Shown here one piece after another: positions 43,456 through 51,126 of a stretch of 64,000 nt of DNA. Position 1 is the first letter of the stretch; each line of letters begins with the position of its first letter. Under the pieces are notes generated by a model, which was given only the letters and a program-made list of their open reading frames with translations, had not been told where the DNA came from and did no database searches. Made by a program: the position numbers and the translations under genes. This DNA comes from Pseudomonas sp. FEN (GTDB lineage Bacteria > Pseudomonadota > Gammaproteobacteria > Pseudomonadales > Pseudomonadaceae), in the NCBI RefSeq assembly GCF_904067045.1, contig NZ_CAJFDC010000036.1, positions 884,001-948,000 of the forward strand. The letters are read 5' to 3'.

Positions 43456-46400
43456 TTATGTATGTCGCAGGTCCAACGTCATCGGCAGTTCGTCGTTGAT
43501 CTTCAATGTCGGAACCGGCAACGTGCCCGGGCTGTGGCCAAGGCGGAAGAACCGCGCCATGCGCCGGCTTTCCGCTTCGTTGGCGTTGACCGGCAAGGTC
43601 TCGTAGTTGCGCCCGCCCGGGTGGGCGACATGGTACTGGCAACCGCCGAGGGAGCGCTGCATCCAGGTGTCGAGCAGGTCGAACACCAGCGGCGCATGGA
43701 CCGGGATGGTCGGTTGCAGGCAGTTGGCCGGTTGCCAGGCGCGATAACGCACGCCGGCGACGAATTCGCCGACCCGCCCGGTGGCTTGCAGCGGGACCGC
43801 CACGCCATTGCAGGTCAGCAGGTAGCGTTGCGGCGCCAGGCCCGTCAGCTTGACTTGCAAGCGCTCCAGGGACGAATCCACGTAGCGCACCGTGCCGCCG
43901 ACCGCGCCCTCCTCGCCCAGTACGTGCCAGGGTTCGAGGGCCTGGCGTACTTCGAGCTCGATGCCATTGACCGCGTAGTCGCCGACTTTCGGGAAGCGGA
44001 ACTCCAGGTGCGCGGCGAACCACTCGGCGCGCAGCGGATAGCCGGCGGCGTTGAGGTCGACGATGACATCGGCGAAGTCCTGCTCGATAAAATGCGGCAA
44101 CAGGAAACGGTCGTGCAGCTCCGTGCCCCAGCGCGCCAGCTTGGGCGGGGCATAGGGCTCGCGCCAGAACCGCGCCACCAGCGCCCGCAACAGCAGTTGC
44201 TGGGTCAGGCTCATGCGCGCATGCGGCGGCATTTCAAAGGCCCGCAGTTCCAGCAGGCCGAGACGCCCGGTGGCACCGTCCGGCGAATACAGCTTGTCGA
44301 TGCAGAACTCGGCGCGGTGGGTGTTGCCGGTCACGTCGATCAGCAGGTTGCGCAACAGGCGATCCACCAACCAGGGCGGACACTCCTGGCCCGGTGGCGG
44401 CATCTGCGCGAAGGCGATTTCCAGCTCGTACAGCGAGTCGTTGCGCGCCTCATCCACCCGTGGAGCCTGGGAGGTCGGGCCGATAAACAGCCCGGAGAAC
44501 AGGTACGACAGCGACGGATGGTTATGCCAATAGCTGATCAGGCTGCGCAGCAAATCGGGACGCCGCAGGAACGGCGAGTCCGCCGGCGTTGCGCCGCCAA
44601 GGACGAAATGGTTGCCACCGCCGGTGCCGGTGTGGCGCCCGTCGATCATGAATTTCTCGGTGGTCAGACGGGTCTGGCGCGCTTCCTCATAGAGGAACTC
44701 GGTGCGCTCCACCAGTTCATCCCAACTGGCGGAAGGCTGCACATTGACCTCGATCACGCCCGGGTCCGGGGTGATCCGGAAATTCGCCAGGCGCGGATCG
44801 TGGGGTGGCTCGTAGCCTTCCAGCAATACCGGGCAATGCAACTCCTCGGCGCTGGCTTCGATGGCGCTGACCAGCTCCAGATAGTCTTCAACCCGTTCCA
44901 ATGGCGGCATGAACAGATACAGGCGCCCACCGCGCGCTTCCGCGCACAAGGCGGTGCGGGTCAGCCAGGACGCCGACTCATCGATCTGCGGCAGCCGCTC
45001 TTCGCTCACCACGGGTTCGCCGTGATGCTTGAGTGCGGCGGTGTCCGGCAACCCGGGAAAGTCCTGGTTCGGATCGGTCGGGTGCACGAACGGATATTCC
45101 GCCGCCGTCACCCAAGGTTGGGACGCCAGCGGCAGACGGTAACCCAGCGGCGAGTCCCCCGGTACCAGCCGGCAATGACTGTCACGCAGGTACCAGCGCC
45201 CGCTCTGCCAACGGTCATTGGCGGCGGTGCGGGCCAGCGGCAGTACCTGGCCGATGACCTTGTCCAGGCCTTGGGAGAACACCTTGCGCAGCCGTGCGCG
45301 CTCCAGTTCGTCGCCCAGGCGCGGGTCTTCGGCCGTGACGTTGATCGGCAACTGCCCCTCGCGCCACAGGTAGTAGAAATTATCCTCGTAGGCCGGGAAG
45401 ACAAAGCGCGCCGGCAGTTTCAGACGTTCGGCGACACTCGCCAGAAAACGCCCGGCCATTTCGCCGTCGGCACCGTAATCCTCCTGCTCATCGGCGATCA
45501 GCGCGCTGTTGTGCCAGATCGGCACGCCGTCGCGGCGCCAGTAGCTATTGAGCGACCAGCGCGGCAGTTGCTCGCCCGGGTACCACTTGCCCTGGCCAAA
45601 ATGCACCAGGCCCTGCGGGGCATAACGCTTGCGCATGCGCTGGAACAGCTCGGCGGACAAGCGACGTTTGTCCGGCCCGAGGGCCGCGGTGTTCCATTCG
45701 GCACCGTCCGGGTCGTCGATGGAGACGAAGGTCGGCTCGCCGCCCATGGTCAGGCGCACATCGCCTTCGAGCAGGTCGGTGTCGATCTGCCGGCCCAAGG
45801 CCTGGATCGCCAGCCATTGCTCCTCGGTGTAGGGTTTGGTGACACGGGGCGCCTCCCAGATCCGCTCCACCGACATTTCGTGGCTGAACTCGCATTCGCA
45901 GGGCTCCACCAAACCGCTGATCGGCGCCGCAGACGAGGGATCGGGGCTGCAGGCCAAGGGAATATGCCCTTCGCCGGCGAACAACCCGGAGGTGGCGTCC
46001 AGGCCGATCCAGCCGGCTCCCGGCAAATAGACTTCGCACCAGGCGTGCAGGTCGGTGAAATCGACCTCGGTGCCGGAGGGGCCGTCGAGGGCTTTCACAT
46101 CGGCGGTGAGCTGGATCAGGTAGCCGGAGACGAAGCGTGCCGCCAACCCGAGGTGGCGTAGCAACTGCACCAGCAGCCAGGCCGAGTCGCGGCACGAGCC
46201 GGAGGCGTTGTCGAGGGTCTGCTCCGGTGTCTGCACGCCGGGCTCCATGCGGATCAGGTAGCCGATGTCTTCGCTCAGGCGCTGGTTGAGGGCGACCAGG
46301 AAGTCCACGCTGGGCAGCGGCGTGCGATCAATGCCGTCCAGATAGGCCTGGAACCTGGGCGTCAGCGGCAGCTTTTCCAGGTAGGGCGACAGCTCGTGCT

Positions 46401-46731
46401 TTTCATCGGCGGCGTAGGTAAACGGGATTTTCTCGGCGTAGGGTTCGAGGAAAAAGTCGAACGGATTGAACACCGCCATCTCGGCGACCAGGTCGACCTC
46501 GATGCGCAGTTCCGCGGTTTTTTCCGGGAACACCAAGCGTGCCAGGTAGTTGCCCTGGGGATCCTGTTGCCAATTGATGAAATGCTGTTCGGGCTGGACC
46601 TTCAGCGCATAGGACAGAATCCGCGTGCGGCTGTGGGGCGCCGGACGCAGGCGAACGATCTGCGGACCGAGCTCGATGGCGCGTTCATAGCGGTAGTGCG
46701 TGACATGGTGCAATGCGACATGGATCGACAC
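43456..46731 (-). CDS. Transglutaminase-like/DUF2126 two-domain protein
   Basis: A 1091-residue protein. The first 290 residues are a transglutaminase-like unit with N-domain (MSIHVALHHVTHYRYERAIELGPQIVRLRP) and triad Cys180 (NASGSCRDSAW), His229 (DLHAWCEVYL) and Asp245 (GLDATSG). Residues from about 300 on form DUF2126, recognisable from DVRLTMGGEPTFVSIDDPDGAEWN, GQGKWYPGEQLPRWSLNSYWRRDGVPIWHN and MIDGRHTGTGGGNHFVLGGATPADSPFLRRPDLL; this domain is thought to be an amide ligase of glutamine synthetase-like fold. It starts the three-gene cluster, 87 bp upstream of the ATP-grasp gene. Confidence 0.93.
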   Translation of the reverse strand: MSIHVALHHVTHYRYERAIELGPQIVRLRPAPHSRTRILSYALKVQPEQHFINWQQDPQGNYLARLVFPEKTAELRIEVDLVAEMAVFNPFDFFLEPYAEKIPFTYAADEKHELSPYLEKLPLTPRFQAYLDGIDRTPLPSVDFLVALNQRLSEDIGYLIRMEPGVQTPEQTLDNASGSCRDSAWLLVQLLRHLGLAARFVSGYLIQLTADVKALDGPSGTEVDFTDLHAWCEVYLPGAGWIGLDATSGLFAGEGHIPLACSPDPSSAAPISGLVEPCECEFSHEMSVERIWEAPRVTKPYTEEQWLAIQALGRQIDTDLLEGDVRLTMGGEPTFVSIDDPDGAEWNTAALGPDKRRLSAELFQRMRKRYAPQGLVHFGQGKWYPGEQLPRWSLNSYWRRDGVPIWHNSALIADEQEDYGADGEMAGRFLASVAERLKLPARFVFPAYEDNFYYLWREGQLPINVTAEDPRLGDELERARLRKVFSQGLDKVIGQVLPLARTAANDRWQSGRWYLRDSHCRLVPGDSPLGYRLPLASQPWVTAAEYPFVHPTDPNQDFPGLPDTAALKHHGEPVVSEERLPQIDESASWLTRTALCAEARGGRLYLFMPPLERVEDYLELVSAIEASAEELHCPVLLEGYEPPHDPRLANFRITPDPGVIEVNVQPSASWDELVERTEFLYEEARQTRLTTEKFMIDGRHTGTGGGNHFVLGGATPADSPFLRRPDLLRSLISYWHNHPSLSYLFSGLFIGPTSQAPRVDEARNDSLYELEIAFAQMPPPGQECPPWLVDRLLRNLLIDVTGNTHRAEFCIDKLYSPDGATGRLGLLELRAFEMPPHARMSLTQQLLLRALVARFWREPYAPPKLARWGTELHDRFLLPHFIEQDFADVIVDLNAAGYPLRAEWFAAHLEFRFPKVGDYAVNGIELEVRQALEPWHVLGEEGAVGGTVRYVDSSLERLQVKLTGLAPQRYLLTCNGVAVPLQATGRVGEFVAGVRYRAWQPANCLQPTIPVHAPLVFDLLDTWMQRSLGGCQYHVAHPGGRNYETLPVNANEAESRRMARFFRLGHSPGTLPVPTLKINDELPMTLDLRHT

Positions 46732-46913
46732 GGCGTGCCTCCTGCGAGCCTGGGCTTATACCTGTGCGCGCAAGACTTATGCCATTTGGCCAAGCCCTGC
46801 GCTTTCGGCGTGAGTCGTGCTCGCTCAGCTAAGCACAGCACCAGAATGGCGCCAGCTTGAGGGCGTAGTGCAGAGAGTCGCACAGAAAGGGGGCGAATGT
46901 TCGAGCGCCGTCG

Positions 46914-47372
46914 TCAGCGCGTTTTGCGCCGGGCCTTCAGGGCATTTTTCAGGGCTTCGCGCTGGTGACGAATGTCGACGAGCTTGCTGCGCATTTCGCG
47001 GTGGCGTTTGCTGTTGAGCAGCAACAGTCCCAATAGCGGAAACAGCAAAGCCAGTGCATAGATGACTTTATGCGGACTATCCTCGATGGTCGGCAATACG
47101 CCCAACAGGCACACAACCAGCACCCCGACCAATCCCCACACCCATTGTGGCCTGCCGCGCACCAGCATGAAATTGCAGTGCACCACGACCATTGTGACCG
47201 CCGCGCCCCCCACCACCGACCAAGTGGCTTGCTCGCCGAGCGAGGCCCCGGCGAAATAGGACGCCGCCACCAAGGGGATCGCGCAGGCCAATGAGAACAG
47301 CGCCGCGAAAATACCGCCGATAAAGGTCGGAAAATAACGCGATAGAAAACGCGGCAGGCTCAGGTCGTCCAT
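46914..47372 (-). CDS. Four-helix membrane protein, candidate immunity protein
   Basis: A 152-residue protein with four predicted membrane segments (FIGGIFAALFSLACAIPLVAASYF, WSVVGGAAVTMVVVHCNFML, WVWGLVGVLVVCLLGVLP, VIYALALLFPLLGLLLL) and a very basic cytoplasmic tail (HREMRSKLVDIRHQREALKNALKARRKTR). Its ATG overlaps the stop of the upstream gene (TGATG), implying fixed-ratio production of the two proteins. Small polytopic proteins coupled to hydrophobic putative toxins are typical immunity proteins for pore-forming effectors. No family name recognised; role is inference from context. Confidence 0.7.
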   Translation of the reverse strand: MDDLSLPRFLSRYFPTFIGGIFAALFSLACAIPLVAASYFAGASLGEQATWSVVGGAAVTMVVVHCNFMLVRGRPQWVWGLVGVLVVCLLGVLPTIEDSPHKVIYALALLFPLLGLLLLNSKRHREMRSKLVDIRHQREALKNALKARRKTR

Positions 47373-48292
47373 CACTCCTCCAGCTCTTCGTACAAACCAA
47401 CCGCGATGGTTTTGACATTACCCGACAAACCGCTGCCGAACAGGCCAATCGCCGCACTCAGGGAGTCCTTGATCTGGGTAACAGTGGCGTGTTTCAGTTG
47501 GGTCGGAGTGAAGCGCTTGGGCAGCTCTCCAGCCAATTGCTTGAGTTTGAGCATCTTCGGTGTCAGCCGCGGATCGTTGATGCTGAGCAACTCTTTGGTC
47601 AGCTTCGACCTTTCCTGACGCGTCAGTCCGCGCAGCACTTCACGCAGACTTTTACCCGTCGTGGCCTTGGCCACCTTCACCAGTTTTATAGTGGTCAAGG
47701 TGGAAGCCCCGACACCCAGCAGAGAGGCCGCGTCCAGGCCGATCGAGGCGTATTGGTACCACTCTTCACTGTCCAGCTTGTCGTTGAACGACGGGTTGGC
47801 CACTTCCGCCACCGTTCGGATGCTCCCGGCGAAACACTGCACCGAACTGGCGGCCGCGGCGGTATAACCCAGAACCACAACCACCGAACTGGCCCCGGCA
47901 CTGAAAGGAACCGCAACCGAGCCACTGAGCACGACAATCCAGCCCAGTACCGCTCCGGCGCAGGACAAGGTGGTATTGATCGCTTCCCCGACCAAGCGTG
48001 ACTCACGTGGATTGTCCTGCACCTGCTGGGCGAATTGCACCGGCGCGATGTACTTCTGCGCCTCGCGCAGGATGATGCGCTTGGGCTGGATGCTGCAGAT
48101 CGGTTGGAATTCGCGCAGGGTCACGACATTGAAGTCGGCGTCGATATAGACCACCCCGGCCCCGACTATGCCTGGGTCGGCGTCAATCGCCGCAAAGAGT
48201 CGCGGCAGGTTGATCTGGCTTTCAATGCGTTGGCGGGCGAGGAATTGCGAGGGGCTGGAATCCATGCCGATGCCAGGGAGCGGGTTGCTCAC
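47372..48292 (-). CDS. Unknown protein with hydrophobic hairpin, candidate pore-forming effector
   Basis: A 306-residue protein starting MSNPLPGIGMDSSPSQFLARQRIE. The first 105 residues look soluble. Residues 108-157 are a long glycine/alanine-rich hydrophobic stretch that could form a membrane hairpin, and 182-205 another weakly hydrophobic helix (YASIGLDAASLLGVGASTLTTIKL). The rest is a charged helical tail. I recall homologues labelled NAD synthetase in Pseudomonas genomes, but no SGGxDS or other synthetase motif is present. The GTG start has AAGGAT 7 bases upstream. Colicin-like hydrophobicity and the coupled membrane partner suggest toxin and immunity. Confidence 0.65.
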   Translation of the reverse strand: MSNPLPGIGMDSSPSQFLARQRIESQINLPRLFAAIDADPGIVGAGVVYIDADFNVVTLREFQPICSIQPKRIILREAQKYIAPVQFAQQVQDNPRESRLVGEAINTTLSCAGAVLGWIVVLSGSVAVPFSAGASSVVVVLGYTAAAASSVQCFAGSIRTVAEVANPSFNDKLDSEEWYQYASIGLDAASLLGVGASTLTTIKLVKVAKATTGKSLREVLRGLTRQERSKLTKELLSINDPRLTPKMLKLKQLAGELPKRFTPTQLKHATVTQIKDSLSAAIGLFGSGLSGNVKTIAVGLYEELEE

Positions 48293-48638
48293 GGGTGTTC
48301 ATCCTTGAGAAGACTTGCGTCGGGTGACGTGGGAATCGCGCCACCTTAACAAAGGACTCGGGGTCCCACTAGAACGCAAAAGGCCATCATTCAAGCGGCA
48401 ATCAATCCCTTGCGGGAGCTTGGCCTGTCGGAAACGCCGCACCGCCGCGCTCGGCTGCGCGGCAGTCGCAAAACCGGCATCCTCGGCCGCCCGGATACAC
48501 CGGGCTCGCCGGTTTCAGGGCCGCTTCGCAGCCCAGCGCGGGCAAGCCCGCTCGCCACAAACCTCAGCCCGGCTTGCGATCGTTTTCAACCGACGGGCAT
48601 TGAGCCAAGCACATCAGCCAGGGCAGTCCAGGTTGCAA
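48293..48638. repeat. BIME in the gap between the effector candidate and ygiQ
   Basis: No gene in 48293-48638. A BIME occupies about 48407-48560: GCCTGTCGGAAACGCCGC at the left and GGGCAAGCCCGCTCGCCACA at the right, with a central hairpin CCGGGCTCGCCGG-like segment. It relates to the 23941 and 32621 elements. Confidence 0.8.
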
Positions 48639-50939
48639 TCAGCGCGGCACCACCGGTTTGCGGGTCGGCTTCTTGCCTTTGCCCTTGGCCGCATCGGCGC
48701 GTTCCTTGGCCGCCTGCTTGTTACGGGCAAACGCGGCGGCCTTGGCCTGTTCGCGTTTGTCCCAGGCATTGCCGCCGTCGCTGCCACGCGGCGGCAGACC
48801 GGTGTGCTGGGTAAGGATCTTGGTGGTTTCCTTGCCCACCTTGTGGCTGCCGGCTGGTGTCGAGTTCTTGCGGCAAGCGCTCTGGTAGCCGTCGGTCGCC
48901 GGCTGGTGCAGCGGGATCAATTGGTCCTTGCCCGGCCCGATCAGATCGCCACGGCCCATGCGCAGCAAGGCCTCACGCAGCATCGGCCAGCCCTTCGGAT
49001 CGTGGTAGCGCAGGAACGCCTTGTGCAAGCGGCGCTGCTCCTCGCTCTTGACGATGGTCACCGCGTCACTCTTGTAGGTGACCTTGCGCAACGGGTTCTT
49101 GCCCGAGTGGTACATGGCCGTGGCGGTGGCCATCGGCGAGGGGTAGAACGCCTGTACCTGGTCGGCCCGGAAGCCGTTACCCTTGAGCCACAGCGCCAGG
49201 TTCATCATGTCTTCGTCGGTGGTGCCCGGATGCGCGGCAATGAAGTACGGAATCAGGTACTGCTCTTTCCCGGCTTCCTTGGAGTACTTCTCGAACATGC
49301 GCTTGAACTTGTCATAGCTGCCAATGCCCGGTTTCATCATCTGGTTGAGCGGACCTTCCTCGGTATGCTCCGGGGCGATCTTCAGGTAGCCACCGACGTG
49401 ATGGGTCACCAGTTCCTTGACGTACTCCGGCGACTCGACCGCGAGGTCGTAACGCAAGCCGGAAGCGATCAGGATCTTCTTCACGCCCGGCAAGGCGCGG
49501 GCACTGCGATAGAGTTGAATCAGCGACGAGTGGTCGGTGTTCAGGTTCGGGCAGATCCCCGGGAACACGCACGACGGCTTGCGGCACGCGGATTCGATTT
49601 CCGGGCTCTTGCAGGCGATGCGGTACATGTTCGCGGTCGGGCCGCCAAGGTCGGAAATCACCCCGGTAAAGCCCGGCACCTTGTCGCGGATCTCTTCGAT
49701 CTCGCGAATGATCGACTCTTCCGAACGGTTCTGGATGATCCGCCCTTCGTGCTCGGTGATGGAGCAGAAGGTGCAGCCGCCGAAGCAGCCGCGCATGATG
49801 TTCACCGAGAAACGGATCATCTCGTAGGCCGGGATCTTCTCCTTGCCATACACCGGGTGCGGGATGCGCTGATAAGGCATGCCGAACACGTAGTCCATTT
49901 CCTCGGTAGTCATCGGAATGGGCGGTGGATTGAACCAGACGTCTACCTCACCATGCTTCTGCACCAGCGCACGGGCGTTGCCAGGGTTGGTTTCCAGGTG
50001 CAACACGCGGTTGGCGTGGGCATACAAAACCGCATCGCCACGCACCTTTTCCGCCGACGGCAGGCGGATCACGGTCTTGTCACGGGTCATCTTCGGGCTG
50101 ACCAGGATCTGCACGACCTTGGCTTCCTCGGGATCTTCCAGCGGCCCTTTTTCCTGCTCGATGGCGCAGGCCTGGGTGTCCTGGGTGTTCACGTAGGGGT
50201 TGATGATCTTGTCGATCTTGCCCGGACGGTCGATGCGCGTGGAGTCGACTTCGTACCAACCTTCAGGCGTGTCGCGACGGATGAACGCGGTGCCGCGTAC
50301 ATCGGTGATGTCTTCGATCTTGTGGCCATAGGACAGGCGCTGGGCGACCTCGACAATCGCCCGCTCGGCGTTGCCGTAGAGCAGGATGTCGGCACAGGCG
50401 TCGATCAGGATCGAGTTGCGCACGCGGTCCTGCCAGTAATCGTAGTGGGCGATCCGGCGCAGCGAGGCCTCGATGCCGCCGAGCACGATCGGTACATGCT
50501 TGTAGGCTTCCTTGCAGCGCTGGCTGTAGACCAGGCTGGCGCGGTCCGGACGCTTGCCGGCCAGGCCGCCCGGCGTATAGGCGTCGTCGGAGCGGATTTT
50601 CTTGTCGGCGGTGTAGCGGTTGATCATCGAGTCCATGTTGCCGGCCGCGACACCGAAGAACAGGTTCGGCTCGCCGAGCTTCATGAAGTCGTCCTTGGAC
50701 TGCCAGTTCGGCTGGGCAATGATCCCGACGCGAAAGCCCTGGGACTCCAGCAGCCGGCCGATGATCGCCATGCCGAAGGACGGATGGTCAACGTAGGCGT
50801 CACCGGTGACGATGATGATGTCGCAGGAATCCCAGCCAAGCTGATCCATCTCTTCCCGGCTCATGGGCAGGAAGGGCGCGGGCCCGAAACATTCGGCCCA
50901 GTACTTGGGATAGTCAAATAACGGCTTGGCTGCTTGCAT
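48639..50939 (-). CDS. YgiQ-family radical SAM protein
   Basis: A 766-residue cytoplasmic iron-sulfur protein of the UPF0313/YgiQ family, widespread but of unknown reaction. The N-terminal cobalamin-binding-like region (IIIVTGDAYVDHPSFGMAIIGRLLESQGFRVGIIAQP) precedes the radical SAM core with RGCFGGCTFCSITEHEGR carrying the CxxxCxxC cluster cysteines. The C-terminus is a lysine/arginine-rich low-complexity tail (KRADAAKGKGKKPTRKPVVPR-like). I take the ATG at 50939; the frame to 51035 adds a non-family leader. It is divergent from the large toxin gene. Confidence 0.94.
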   Translation of the reverse strand: MQAAKPLFDYPKYWAECFGPAPFLPMSREEMDQLGWDSCDIIIVTGDAYVDHPSFGMAIIGRLLESQGFRVGIIAQPNWQSKDDFMKLGEPNLFFGVAAGNMDSMINRYTADKKIRSDDAYTPGGLAGKRPDRASLVYSQRCKEAYKHVPIVLGGIEASLRRIAHYDYWQDRVRNSILIDACADILLYGNAERAIVEVAQRLSYGHKIEDITDVRGTAFIRRDTPEGWYEVDSTRIDRPGKIDKIINPYVNTQDTQACAIEQEKGPLEDPEEAKVVQILVSPKMTRDKTVIRLPSAEKVRGDAVLYAHANRVLHLETNPGNARALVQKHGEVDVWFNPPPIPMTTEEMDYVFGMPYQRIPHPVYGKEKIPAYEMIRFSVNIMRGCFGGCTFCSITEHEGRIIQNRSEESIIREIEEIRDKVPGFTGVISDLGGPTANMYRIACKSPEIESACRKPSCVFPGICPNLNTDHSSLIQLYRSARALPGVKKILIASGLRYDLAVESPEYVKELVTHHVGGYLKIAPEHTEEGPLNQMMKPGIGSYDKFKRMFEKYSKEAGKEQYLIPYFIAAHPGTTDEDMMNLALWLKGNGFRADQVQAFYPSPMATATAMYHSGKNPLRKVTYKSDAVTIVKSEEQRRLHKAFLRYHDPKGWPMLREALLRMGRGDLIGPGKDQLIPLHQPATDGYQSACRKNSTPAGSHKVGKETTKILTQHTGLPPRGSDGGNAWDKREQAKAAAFARNKQAAKERADAAKGKGKKPTRKPVVPR

Positions 50940-51080
50940 GGCGATGACCGGTGTCGAGATGAAAATTCGCGGGCGCGGAATATAGCACAAATTTTGATCA
51001 AGTCCGACGATAACAGTTGGTTTTACCCACGCCAATCTCTCGAACGCAGACCGACAACTATCTAGTGCAGACGTACAGCC

Positions 51081-51119
51081 GCCTTGTCGTTAGCTGGCCC
51101 TTCAAAAACCCAGCAAGGC
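51081..51119 (+). promoter_or_regulatory. Hairpin overlapping the ribosome site of the large toxin gene
   Basis: GCCTTG (51081-51086) and GCTGG (51093-51097) are complementary to CCAGC (51110-51114) and CAAGGC (51114-51119). The right arm contains the AAGG that lies 8 bases before the start codon, so folding could limit translation. Confidence 0.4.
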
Positions 51120-51126
51120 GACCACC

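Noticed and set aside
40921..46161. Long antisense frames (827 and 915 codons) opposite the ATP-grasp and DUF2126 genes
   Set aside because: Low-complexity Gln/His/Arg-rich translations typical of shadow frames; the minus-strand genes carry intact catalytic motifs.
47372..48292. NAD synthetase
   Set aside because: No PP-loop SGGxDS motif, and a long hydrophobic hairpin; the true nadE is at 37035-37862.
48315..50921. 868-codon frame antisense to ygiQ, and similar frames opposite rnr (59700-62237), dnaB (54994-56307), asmA (16778-18280) and mmsA (11466-13019)
   Set aside because: Same reason: no domain, no ribosome site, fully overlapped by a conserved gene.
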